Of a DNA stretch of 15,885 nucleotides, positions 6,625 to 14,192 are shown in pieces. Position 1 is the stretch's first letter. The number at the start of each line of letters is the position of its first letter. Source of the stretch: UBA5070 sp035604215 (GTDB lineage Bacteria; Fibrobacterota; Fibrobacteria; UBA5070). The notes beneath the pieces are model-generated. The model did not search any database, was not told where the DNA came from, and worked only from the letters and a program-made list of their open reading frames with translations. The DNA is taken from the NCBI GenBank assembly GCA_035604215.1, contig DATNIW010000035.1, forward strand, positions 1-15,885, in the 5' to 3' direction. Made by a program: the position numbers and the translations under genes.

Positions 6625-7757
6625 ACCGTCTCCTGCACCTGAGCTACGACAGCCCGGACAATCCCTGGTGCGGAGGCGGTGGCGCCTTGCGGGATTGGCG
6701 CATCCTGGACCTTCTGGACGGCTGGGAGCGCTCGGTCTGCACCGGAAGGCATCCGGGGGAGCATCCGAGGTGGAAATTCGCCCGCACCGACCTGGGCATC
6801 GGCTTCCTGGGGGAATTCGTCTCCCGCAGGACGTGGGCTCCCGCCGCCGGAAGGCACCTTCGCCAATTTCTGTCTCTCGGCGGGGTCGCCAGCCAGTCGG
6901 CCTCGGCATGGGCTCCCGTCTGGGAAAGCCTGGAACATCCCGACCGGATGCTGCACGTGGTCCACCACGTGGCGGGCGACGAAATCCTCCGACGACTCGG
7001 GCCGCTCGGGCCCTCCAGCCTGCGGTTCGAGCAGGGGGTCCTTTCCCGGGGGCGGTTCTACGCCACTCCCAACCGTGCCACGGCTTCGCGCATCCTCGCG
7101 GTCAATCCGAACGCCAGGGTGGAGATCATCCCCAACGGCTTCGATCCACCAGCGGCCGCGGTCGTGCCCGAGCGCTTCGGACCGGGGCCGGTCGTCTCCT
7201 TCCTGGGACGATTCGACCACCGCATGAAGGGCCTGGACCGCCTTCTACCGGCCTTCGCCATCCTCTCGGAACGGGTGCCGTCCGCGAAACTGGTCCTTGC
7301 CGGCCGCAGCGACAGGTCCATGGACGCGTGGCTTTCCAACCAGCTGAAATCCCACCCCGCCAGGGAACGGATCCATGTGGTCCCCAACCCCGACGAGGCC
7401 CGGAAATACGCCCTCCTCGAAGGCTCGGACATCTTCTGCGTCCCCAGCCGGTTCGAGGGTTGGTGCATCGCCGCCATCGAAGCGCAATCGCGGGGCCTGC
7501 CCGTGGTGGCCACCCGCACCGACGGCACCGAGGACTCGATCCGCGACGGCGAGACCGGAATCCTGGTGGAAAACAACGAGCACGGCAGCGTCGCGGCCTT
7601 GGCTGGATCGCTGGAGGACCTTTGCCGGGACCCATCGCGACGACGATCGATGGGCGAGGCGGCGAGATCCTGGGCCGAGCGCTTCACCTGGGCGGCGGCG
7701 GCGGCCGCGACGGAAGCCCTTCTGTTGGAGATGGTCGAGAAGCTCGCGGCAGGTTGA
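6621..7757 (+). CDS. GT4 family glycosyltransferase (GT-B fold)
   Basis: Glycosyltransferase of 378 residues starting at GTG 6621, which overlaps the gmhB stop as GTGA. The N-terminal domain has a glycine-rich acceptor loop (WCGGGGALRDW, 16-26). The C-terminal domain carries IIPNGFDPP (169-177), SFLGRFDHRMKGLDRLL (193-209) with Arg197 and Lys203 in donor-phosphate positions, and an intact EX7E motif, Glu279 to Glu287, in SRFEGWCIAAIEA. TDGTEDSIRDGETGILV follows in the usual nucleotide-binding place. Coupling to gmhB suggests a role in heptose-containing LPS core or O-chain assembly, but the sugar is not determined. It is the last gene of its plus-strand run and converges on the beta-barrel gene with only 22 bp between stops; no terminator hairpin is evident there. 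Confidence 0.88.
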   Translation: MNRLLHLSYDSPDNPWCGGGGALRDWRILDLLDGWERSVCTGRHPGEHPRWKFARTDLGIGFLGEFVSRRTWAPAAGRHLRQFLSLGGVASQSASAWAPVWESLEHPDRMLHVVHHVAGDEILRRLGPLGPSSLRFEQGVLSRGRFYATPNRATASRILAVNPNARVEIIPNGFDPPAAAVVPERFGPGPVVSFLGRFDHRMKGLDRLLPAFAILSERVPSAKLVLAGRSDRSMDAWLSNQLKSHPARERIHVVPNPDEARKYALLEGSDIFCVPSRFEGWCIAAIEAQSRGLPVVATRTDGTEDSIRDGETGILVENNEHGSVAALAGSLEDLCRDPSRRRSMGEAARSWAERFTWAAAAAATEALLLEMVEKLAAG

Positions 7758-7779
7758 CGCCTCGCCCATCGCGCGGCGG

Positions 7780-9270
7780 TCAGAACTCGCTGCTGGTGGT
7801 CAGGGAATACTGTGCGCCAGCGCGGCCCCAGGCGAGGTATCCTCGAAAGAGGAACAAGCGGTCCAGGCGGGCGCGGAATCCACCGCCCGCGCCTGGTGCG
7901 AGCTTGCCGGGAGATTCCGCGATCCAACCCGGCGACGACCAGGCGAGCTCCGTGAACGCCACCCCGTCCAGGTACTTCCAGATGGGCCAGCGGTATTCCA
8001 GTGAACCTCCTCCCACGGTCTTGTCCAACAGGTATCCGGAGGGATAGGCGCGGGCGGGGGAATCGCCCCCCAGATTGGGATACAGGAAGAAGGAGGGCGG
8101 AGCCCCCGTCGGGTCCGGCTGCCAGATGTGGGTGTACCGGAAGCTCACGACCAGGATCTTCCTCTGGGTGAGTCGTTCCATGAGCGTCGTGGGATCCAGG
8201 ATGCGTACGATCTCCCTGGGGTCCAGATCCAGGTAGGGTCGGAGATCCTCGACGCGGTAGACGTAGCGCTGGTTCCCCAACAGGAAACAACGGGTGGAGG
8301 AGACATCGATCCCCGACACGCTGCCCCCTTCGTCGGCGAAGGTGGTCCAGAACCGTCCCCAGGTGGGCCCACCCGAGGTGGGAGCCCCCGCCATGTTCTG
8401 ATCCGACCACCCGGCCCCGATGGAGATGGTCTGGTCTGTCTCGGTTCCCTTGGTCCCGCGCGGACCGTCGCGGAACCACGGCATGGAGTCCAGCGGAGGC
8501 AACTCCTGGTCCTGACGGGCGGGGAGGCCCGCCCAATTCTGCGTCCAGTTGTAGGTAAGATCCCACCAGGAGCCCCTCACCCCTTTCCCGAGGATGCCCA
8601 CATCGGCACCCACCTTCTCCAGGGACACCCCACCCGTGACGGTGGGATCGGAAACATCCACTTCTCCGGGGACCCTGATGGTCATGTCCCGGGATCGCCC
8701 GGCGAAGGTTTCCGCCCTCAGCCCGATTCCCAAAGGAAGGAACGGCGACGTCCTCACTTCCACCCTCCCCGATGCATTCTGCGCGACCGAGACCGCCCCG
8801 GAACTGCGGAAGGTCCAACCTCGGGACAGGAAATCGTGGTCCAGATAGACCAAGCCCCAGCGGGATCCATCGGTCCCGTCCAGCGTCGTGACCGGGTAGA
8901 ACCAGACGTTTTCGTCGCCCGTCGGATGGACCAGCCGCAGGCCGCGGTCGACGACGTTGTTGTTTTCGCCGTAGTCCACCGCGGAGTGGAACGGCATCAG
9001 GGCCATGCGCACCGTGGGCCGGAGGATGTGATCGAAAGGCCAAAGCAGAACGGTGGCGACCGGGTTTTCCGTGAGTTCGATGGTCAGGGTGGAGTCCCTC
9101 CCCAGGGCGGGATGCTGGCGTTCCACGATCCATCCCGGCTCCTGTTGGGGCGGGGCGACGGGCGGCTTCGCGGCGGTGGACGTCGAATCCGTCGCAGCGG
9201 GCTTCCTCCATTCGGGGAAAGTCGTGTCCGGCGAAGCCCCGGCCAGACACGCGAGGAGGGTCAACCACAT
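7780..9270 (-). CDS. Predicted outer-membrane beta-barrel protein, Omp85/surface-antigen-like C-terminus
   Basis: Exported protein of about 496 residues from ATG 9270. It opens MWLTLLACLAGASP, a short hydrophobic stretch with an LLAC lipobox-like motif, followed by a Thr/Pro/Ala-rich linker. The rest has alternating polar/aromatic strands. It finishes with a GGGSLEYRWPIWKYLDGVAF segment, a GGGFRARLDRLFLF strand and a final Phe (YSLTTSSEF), all typical of outer-membrane barrels and reminiscent of BamA/surface-antigen C-termini. No POTRA domains are evident. The frame is open to ATG 9387 and GTG 9321, so the N-terminus is uncertain; 9270 was preferred because it places a hydrophobic export signal first and leaves room for promoters. 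It lies antisense between two halves of the heptose genes. Specific function is unknown. Confidence 0.72.
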   Translation of the reverse strand: MWLTLLACLAGASPDTTFPEWRKPAATDSTSTAAKPPVAPPQQEPGWIVERQHPALGRDSTLTIELTENPVATVLLWPFDHILRPTVRMALMPFHSAVDYGENNNVVDRGLRLVHPTGDENVWFYPVTTLDGTDGSRWGLVYLDHDFLSRGWTFRSSGAVSVAQNASGRVEVRTSPFLPLGIGLRAETFAGRSRDMTIRVPGEVDVSDPTVTGGVSLEKVGADVGILGKGVRGSWWDLTYNWTQNWAGLPARQDQELPPLDSMPWFRDGPRGTKGTETDQTISIGAGWSDQNMAGAPTSGGPTWGRFWTTFADEGGSVSGIDVSSTRCFLLGNQRYVYRVEDLRPYLDLDPREIVRILDPTTLMERLTQRKILVVSFRYTHIWQPDPTGAPPSFFLYPNLGGDSPARAYPSGYLLDKTVGGGSLEYRWPIWKYLDGVAFTELAWSSPGWIAESPGKLAPGAGGGFRARLDRLFLFRGYLAWGRAGAQYSLTTSSEF

Positions 9271-9392
9271 GGAGCCGAATGTAGGAACCCATGCTCCGGT
9301 CTGGATTCCGCGAAGTGCCACACCCAGCGGGAGGGGGGGCGGCGACGAATCCACCGGGATGATCCCGTCGCGGCAGTACTTTTCCATTCCTC
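9271..9392. promoter_or_regulatory. Divergent intergenic region, barrel gene / GT9-like gene
   Basis: If the barrel gene starts at 9270, this 122-bp gap should hold promoters for both directions. I found no convincing -35/-10 pair. It contains a compact dyad at 9355-9367 and a run of seven G (9333-9339). No clear Shine-Dalgarno precedes either proposed start. Confidence 0.4.
9355..9367. repeat. 13-bp palindromic dyad (operator-like)
   Basis: CGGGAT, a single G, then ATCCCG is a perfect inverted repeat centred at 9361 in the divergent gap, about 25 bases before the GT9-like ATG. Its shape resembles a small regulator's binding site; no regulator gene is in the window. Confidence 0.3.
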
Positions 9393-10253
9393 ATGATCCG
9401 CCGCGACATTCTGAGCTGGTGTTTGCGCCCTTCCTTCCTGCAACCCTGGGGGAAACCCGCGCAGATTCTGTTCGCGGGACCCTGGGTGGGCGAGTTCGGT
9501 TGGGAGCTGATGCATTGGCAGGGATTCCTGCGCAAGCTGGCCCCCCGCTACTCCAAGGTGGTGGTGTCCTGCCGAGCGGGGCAGGAAGCCCTCTACGCCG
9601 ATTTCGCCCACGAGTTCGTCATCCACGACATCCGCGGAACTGCCGACTGCAACCGCCTGCTTCGGGTGGACAACCCCGACGAACTCCGGCGCGTGCTGGC
9701 ACTGGTTCCGGCGGGGGCGGATCTCCTGCGTCCCCTGGGAGCCCAGCCGCACGGACGCCAGCTCTTCCGGAGATTCGGAACGCCGAACGAGGAGTCGTCC
9801 ACGGACATCCTGTTCCACCCCAGGGGAAGGGGCCACGGCTCAGACCGGAACTGGAGCCGCGAAAACTGGGAGAGGCTCCTGTCCCTCCTTTCCCCGCTGG
9901 GATTGCGCATCGGCTGCATCGGGCTGCGAAGCGCCACCCAGGATCTGTCTGGGAACTTCGCGGATTTCCGGGATCGCCCCCTCGCCGACACCTTCGACCT
10001 GATGGCTTCGGCCAGGCTGGTCGTGGGGCCGTCGTCCGGACCCATGCACCTGGCCTCCCTGTGCGGCACGCCGCACCTGGTCTGGACCGATCGCGCGCGC
10101 TACGCCCGGGGACTCACCAATCGCGTCAAGTACGAACGAACCTGGAATCCACTGGGCACCGCGGCGTTCGTCCTGGACGAATGGGGCTTCCAGCCCGCTC
10201 CGGAGCTCGTCGCCCGCGAGGCCGGCCGCATCCTCGGAAAGGAACTGCCATGA
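9393..10253 (+). CDS. Glycosyltransferase family 9 (heptosyltransferase)-like protein
   Basis: Protein of 286 residues. The C-terminal half has the GT9 fingerprint: ILFHPRGRGHGSDRNWSREN (139-158) leading into the donor domain, and VVGPSSGPMHLASLCGTPHLVW (210-231), the segment that in WaaC/WaaF/WaaQ-type enzymes binds ADP-heptose. The N-terminal half is unusual: it begins with ILFAGPWVGEFGWELMHWQGF (25-45) rather than the RxGDxxL start of standard heptosyltransferases, and the protein is shorter than the usual 320-350 residues. It directly precedes hldD with an ATGA overlap, which supports transfer of a heptose, but activity is inferred. ATG 9393 has no visible ribosome-binding site; TTG 9423 is an alternative. 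Confidence 0.72.
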   Translation: MIRRDILSWCLRPSFLQPWGKPAQILFAGPWVGEFGWELMHWQGFLRKLAPRYSKVVVSCRAGQEALYADFAHEFVIHDIRGTADCNRLLRVDNPDELRRVLALVPAGADLLRPLGAQPHGRQLFRRFGTPNEESSTDILFHPRGRGHGSDRNWSRENWERLLSLLSPLGLRIGCIGLRSATQDLSGNFADFRDRPLADTFDLMASARLVVGPSSGPMHLASLCGTPHLVWTDRARYARGLTNRVKYERTWNPLGTAAFVLDEWGFQPAPELVAREAGRILGKELP

Positions 10254-11194
10254 TCCTCGTCACCGGAGGGGCCGGGTTCATCGGTTCCAACCTCGTCCGC
10301 GGGCTGAACGGACTCGGACTGGAAGACGTCCTGGTCGTGGACAACCTGGCGAACGTCGACAAGCACCGGAACCTCAACCGCCTGCGCTTTTCCGACATCG
10401 CCGACAAGTCCGATCTTCCGTCGCTCCTGGGAAAGCTCCGCGGAGCCCGGTTGGACGCCGTCTTCCACCAGGGGGCGTGTTCCGCGACGACGGAGACCGA
10501 CGGCAGGTACCTCCTGCGGAACAACTACGAGACCACCCGCGACCTCTGCCTCTGGTGCCAGTCGGAAAACGTCCCCTTCTTCTACGCGTCGTCGGCTGCG
10601 GTGTACGGGGATGGGGCCGAAGGCTTTTCGGAGGAGGTCTCCTGCGAATGGCCCATCAACGGATACGCGTGGAGCAAGTTCGCCTTCGACCAGTGGGCGC
10701 GCCGGAATTCGGGAACCTTCCGATCACCTGTCGCCGGGCTGCGCTACTTCAACGTCTACGGCCCGCAGGAGAACCACAAGAAGGACATGGTCAGCCCGGT
10801 GTTCCGCTTCCACAGGCAGCTTTCGGAAACAGGCACCGTGCGCCTGTTCGCCGGGAGCGACAATTTCCGGCGCGACTTCGTCCACGTGGACGACTGCGTC
10901 GCGGTGAACCTCTGGCTCCTGGGCTCGGCGCGCGGATTCGGCATCTACAACGTGGGCACGGGAACCGACCGGTCGTTCCTGGAGGTGGGACGGATCCTGG
11001 TCGACCGGTTCCCGGGAGCCGAGCTCGAGGAAATCCCCTTTCCCGAGCACCTGAAAGGCAGGTACCAGGCATTCACGAGGGCCGAGCTCCGGCAGCTTCG
11101 CGCCGCTGGTTACGACCGGACCTTCCTGTCCCTGGAAGAAGGGATCGAAAGCTACGCGTCCCTGCTGGAGCACACCGGAGGATGGTACCGATGA
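10250..11194 (+). CDS. hldD: ADP-L-glycero-D-manno-heptose 6-epimerase
   Basis: Cytoplasmic NAD(P)-dependent short-chain dehydrogenase of 314 residues (E. coli HldD has 310). It converts ADP-D-glycero-beta-D-manno-heptose to the L-glycero epimer used by heptosyltransferases. It starts MILVTGGAGFIGSNLV with the TGGAGFIG nucleotide loop. It carries the HldD hallmark FHQGACSATTE (72-82), ASSAAVYGDG (113-122), the catalytic Tyr139-x-x-x-Lys143 in GYAWSK, and RYFNVYGPQENHKKDM (165-180) with FRRDFVHVDD further on. The ATG at 10250 overlaps the GT9-like stop (ATGA) and follows GGAAAGGAA. Its own stop overlaps the hldE start in the same way. Identification is firm. Confidence 0.97.
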   Translation: MILVTGGAGFIGSNLVRGLNGLGLEDVLVVDNLANVDKHRNLNRLRFSDIADKSDLPSLLGKLRGARLDAVFHQGACSATTETDGRYLLRNNYETTRDLCLWCQSENVPFFYASSAAVYGDGAEGFSEEVSCEWPINGYAWSKFAFDQWARRNSGTFRSPVAGLRYFNVYGPQENHKKDMVSPVFRFHRQLSETGTVRLFAGSDNFRRDFVHVDDCVAVNLWLLGSARGFGIYNVGTGTDRSFLEVGRILVDRFPGAELEEIPFPEHLKGRYQAFTRAELRQLRAAGYDRTFLSLEEGIESYASLLEHTGGWYR

Positions 11195-12684
11195 GCCTCG
11201 AACATCCAAGCAAGGTCCTGGAAGCCCTGGGCCGGGGATTCGGGCACCCGCGCATCCTGGTCCTCGGCGACCTGATGCTGGACCGCCACATCTTCGGCGA
11301 GGTGCATCGCATCTCCCCGGAGGCGCCGGTGCCCGTGCTCCGCTATTCCAGCCAGACCGAGGCCGCCGGAGGCGCAGGAAACGTGGCGCGCAACCTGGCC
11401 CGGTTGGGCTGCCAGGTCGAATTGGGGGCGGTGCTGGGAACGGACTCCGACAGCGGGATCGTCCTGGGAGAACTCGCGCGGGAGGGGGTCGGAGCCGAGT
11501 GCGTCCTCCGGGTCGCGGATCGCCCCACCATCGTCAAGACCCGCCTGATCGGCGGGCACCAGCAGATGCTGCGCATCGACACCGAAGTGGGCTCCCCCCT
11601 GGGTTTGGCGGATGCGGGGGTTTTGGAGCGGACCGTGCTGGATTCCATCGGTACGGGCGGGTTCTCGGCAGTCCTCCTCTCCGACTACGACAAGGGCGTC
11701 CTTTCCCCGGCGTTTTGCCGATCGGTCATCGCCGCTTGCCGGAGACTCGGGATCCCGGTGCTGGTGGATCCCAAGGGATCGGACATGGACAAATACCGTG
11801 GGGCGACCTGCCTCACGCCGAATCGGGGCGAGTTCGCCGTTCTGGCCAGGGCGGCGGGAGCCGACGGGTTGCCGCTTCCCCTGGCGGCGAGGAAGGTCCT
11901 GGAGTGGCTGGAACTGGAACACATCGTGGTCACGCTCAGCGAAGAGGGGATGACCCTGGTCACCCGGACATCCCACCTGGACGTACCTGCCTCCGCACGG
12001 GAGGTCTTCGACGTGACGGGTGCCGGTGACACGGTGATCGCCGTCCTGGCCGCCGGTCTTTGCGGCGGGATGGATCTCGCGGAGGCCGCCAGGCTTTCGA
12101 ATCTCGCCGGCGGCCTGGTGGTGGGTCGGCTGGGAACCGCGCCCGTGGAGGTTTCCGACCTGGAGAAGGCCCTGTCCGGGGAACGTCCCTCCTTTCGGGA
12201 CAAGATCTGCCCATCCTGGGCCGCTGCCCGGGAACTGGTGGAGTCCTGGAAGGCGGGCGGCGAGACGGTGGTGTTCACGAACGGCTGTTTCGACATCCTG
12301 CACGCGGGGCACGCGACCTACCTGGAACGCGCGAGGAGCGAGGGTACCCGCCTGCTCTTGGGCCTGAACACGGACGAATCCACGAGGCGCCTGAAAGGGC
12401 CCTCCCGCCCGGTGAATTCCCAGGAGGACCGGGCGATCGTGCTTGCGGCCCTGTCCAGCGTCGATGCCGTGGTGCTGTTCGGCGAGGAAACCCCGCTGGA
12501 ATTGATCCGAGCCTTGCGCCCCGACATTTTGGCCAAGGGCGCGGACTACCGGCCCGACCAGGTGGTTGGAGCCGATGACGTCCGATCCTGGGGAGGTCGA
12601 CTTGTCCTGGTGCCGCTATTGGACGGTCGGAGCACCACGGCCACCCTGGTCCGCCTGGGGGGTGATCCATCCGCGTGTCCGTGA
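11191..12684 (+). CDS. hldE: Bifunctional heptose-7-phosphate kinase / heptose-1-phosphate adenylyltransferase
   Basis: Cytoplasmic fusion enzyme of 497 residues catalysing the steps on either side of GmhB: phosphorylation of heptose-7-phosphate at C1, then adenylylation of heptose-1-phosphate. The N-terminal ribokinase/PfkB domain (about 1-325) has LGDLMLDRHIFGEVHRISPE (25-44), GGAGNVARNLARLG (60-73) and DVTGAGDT (274-281) with catalytic Asp280. The C-terminal nucleotidyltransferase domain (about 350-490) has FTNGCFDILHAGH (362-374) with the HxGH signature at 371-374, RLKGPSRPVN (400-409), LAKGADY and a final STTATLV. Both halves look intact, and the length is close to E. coli HldE (477). 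ATG 11191 overlaps the hldD stop (ATGA). gmhA, needed for the first step, is not in the window. Confidence 0.97.
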   Translation: MSLEHPSKVLEALGRGFGHPRILVLGDLMLDRHIFGEVHRISPEAPVPVLRYSSQTEAAGGAGNVARNLARLGCQVELGAVLGTDSDSGIVLGELAREGVGAECVLRVADRPTIVKTRLIGGHQQMLRIDTEVGSPLGLADAGVLERTVLDSIGTGGFSAVLLSDYDKGVLSPAFCRSVIAACRRLGIPVLVDPKGSDMDKYRGATCLTPNRGEFAVLARAAGADGLPLPLAARKVLEWLELEHIVVTLSEEGMTLVTRTSHLDVPASAREVFDVTGAGDTVIAVLAAGLCGGMDLAEAARLSNLAGGLVVGRLGTAPVEVSDLEKALSGERPSFRDKICPSWAAARELVESWKAGGETVVFTNGCFDILHAGHATYLERARSEGTRLLLGLNTDESTRRLKGPSRPVNSQEDRAIVLAALSSVDAVVLFGEETPLELIRALRPDILAKGADYRPDQVVGADDVRSWGGRLVLVPLLDGRSTTATLVRLGGDPSACP

Positions 12685-12708
12685 CCCATTCGCGGAAACG
12701 TCCGTCGA

Positions 12709-13692
12709 TCAGCGCACCGAAGTGGCCTGGTAGAAGGAATTGGGCTTGTCCAGCAGCCCCCTTTGCAGCACGACATTCCCCACGAACTGCTTGACGACCC
12801 AGCGTGTCATTCCCTCCATCCCGTCGAGGAGGGATCCGGACTGGGCCACCGACGTCCTCCGGAATGCCAGCCTCCTGCCGTCGGGCGAGGTGACGGAAAT
12901 CGATAGCGGAGGCAGGTCGCCGCCTTCCTGCACGAAGACCCGCCCGGGGGCCACGAGGTGCGGGCCCGATGGCGTCCACTCCACGCCGAATCCCGTCCAA
13001 TCTCCTCCCTTTTCCCTGAACACGTTCAAGTAGGAAGGCTCGATTCCCGGCGAAAAGGCGCGGATGCTGCTGGTGAAGATGTCGGCCAGCAGGGCCGTTT
13101 GGCGAACGTGCTCCAGGACCGCCCAACCCTCCACCTCGATGGTGTCCTTGCCCACCGCGATCCGGCCCTTGACCCTGGCCGAGGGGATGGCGAGCACGAT
13201 GGTCAGGTCGTCGTCTCCCACGGTCCAGGTCCCGTTGCCCCACACCACTCCGGGAACCATGTGGGAGAAGTCCATGTCCAGGTAGAATCCCTGGTTCTTG
13301 TTCGTCTCGAAATGGACATGATGGGAGACTGGAGGCAGCCCCTGGGCGGACATCTCGGGATGGATCTGGATCCGGAACGGGGAAGACCATTGTCGGAACC
13401 GATCCTGCGGATATTCCCTGCCCACGGAATAGTTGCGCCCCTCGAATCCGGCGAACGCGAGGTCCGCACCGCAAACCGGGTCCTTGAAACCGAGCCGCGC
13501 CCAGGTGTAGTTGAGGGTCGCCTGGGTTCCGTTGTCGAAGAGGAATTGCCAACTCCACACCTCGTTGTACCAGCGGGGCGTGCGCTTCACCAGAAGGAGG
13601 TCTTGGACCTCCATCGGGCGCAAGGCTCCGGACGGAGGGGTTGCGGCGCATACGGACCCCTCCAGGAACAGGCAGAGCAGCAAGGCGATCAT
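12709..13692 (-). CDS. Exported lipocalin-like protein (AttH/CrtC/Svf1-type fold suspected)
   Basis: Protein of 327 residues with an N-terminal export signal, MIALLLCLFLEGSVCAA, lacking the usual basic residues; cleavage is plausible near residue 17. The body is beta-rich with many Trp and Tyr: RWYNEVWSWQFLFDNGTQ (40-57), HFETNKNQGFYLDMDFS (127-143), then GVVWGNGTWTVGDDDLTIVL (148-167) and VKGRIAV with VEGWAVLEHVRQT (187-199). The spacing of a GxW..GDDDL strand and a later V-G-x-A-x-x-[DE]-H strand recalls the AttH/CrtC/Svf1 two-lipocalin proteins, but I cannot confirm it, so function is unassigned. It starts 4 bp inside the trmL stop (ATGA) and should be periplasmic or outer-membrane associated. 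It converges on hldE with a 24-bp gap. Confidence 0.7.
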   Translation of the reverse strand: MIALLLCLFLEGSVCAATPPSGALRPMEVQDLLLVKRTPRWYNEVWSWQFLFDNGTQATLNYTWARLGFKDPVCGADLAFAGFEGRNYSVGREYPQDRFRQWSSPFRIQIHPEMSAQGLPPVSHHVHFETNKNQGFYLDMDFSHMVPGVVWGNGTWTVGDDDLTIVLAIPSARVKGRIAVGKDTIEVEGWAVLEHVRQTALLADIFTSSIRAFSPGIEPSYLNVFREKGGDWTGFGVEWTPSGPHLVAPGRVFVQEGGDLPPLSISVTSPDGRRLAFRRTSVAQSGSLLDGMEGMTRWVVKQFVGNVVLQRGLLDKPNSFYQATSVR

Positions 13693-14165
13693 GCGAATTC
13701 TCCGCGTGGCTTCGGGCGAACCTGGCGCAGGGCTTCGTAGACTCCGACGGCCACCGAGGAACTGAGGTTCAGGGAGCGGACGAACGGTCCCTCCATGGGA
13801 ATCCTCACCCAGCCATCGGGATGGTCGAGTCGCAGACGGTCCGGCAGTCCACGGGATTCGGAGCCGAAAACGAGCCAATCCCCGTCCCCGTAGTCGACAT
13901 CCCAGTGGCATGTCTCCGATTTGGTGGAAAACCACCGCATCCTGGCTCCGTCGGGGAGGGCCTCCAGGAATCCCTCCAGGTCTCGGTGCTCGATCAGGTC
14001 CAAGTGCTGCCAATAGTCCATACCGGCCCTCCGGAGCGTCCGGTCCAGGATCTTGAACCCCAGAGGATGGACCAGATGGAGCTGGAGTCCGTTGCACACG
14101 CACAGACGCGCGACATTGCCGGTATTGGGCGCGATCTCCGGCTGGACCAGGACGACGCGAAGCAT
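13689..14165 (-). CDS. trmL: tRNA (cytidine/uridine 34-2'-O)-methyltransferase, SPOUT family
   Basis: Methyltransferase of 158 residues (TrmL/YibK is about 157) that 2'-O-methylates the wobble base of certain tRNA-Leu. It begins MLRVVLVQPEIAPNTGNVARLC, the TrmL signature. It has HLVHPLGFKILDRTLRRAGMDYW (29-51), the SAM-binding knot segments LVFGSESRGLP and WVRIPM, and RSLNLSSSVAVGVYEALRQ near the end, where SPOUT enzymes have their catalytic N-L-S motif. The start at ATG 14165 leaves only 27 bp to the divergent TIM-barrel gene. It is the first gene of a two-gene unit with the exported lipocalin-like protein, a housekeeping enzyme with no obvious link to the sugar genes. Confidence 0.95.
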   Translation of the reverse strand: MLRVVLVQPEIAPNTGNVARLCVCNGLQLHLVHPLGFKILDRTLRRAGMDYWQHLDLIEHRDLEGFLEALPDGARMRWFSTKSETCHWDVDYGDGDWLVFGSESRGLPDRLRLDHPDGWVRIPMEGPFVRSLNLSSSVAVGVYEALRQVRPKPRGEFA

Positions 14166-14192
14166 CGCCTGACAAACTAGACTTCTCGGCCC

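Noticed and set aside
7758..7779. GC-rich convergent gap between the GT4 gene and the barrel gene as a terminator
   Set aside because: Only a four-base CGCC/GGCG match with no T-tract on either strand.
9333..9339. Run of seven G upstream of the barrel gene as a possible phase-variation tract
   Set aside because: Equal runs occur elsewhere without any regulatory setting, for example seven C near 15125-15131 and near 15799-15805. Seven bases is short, and with the preferred start the run is outside the coding region.
7058..9535. 825-codon minus-strand frame spanning the barrel gene and part of two neighbours
   Set aside because: Its translation is low-complexity and out of frame with the barrel protein, whose own frame has clear beta-barrel features.
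12670..12696. Inverted repeat TCCGCG/CGCGGA at the hldE stop as a transcription terminator
   Set aside because: The stem is six base pairs with a 15-base loop and no T-run on either side; too weak to call.
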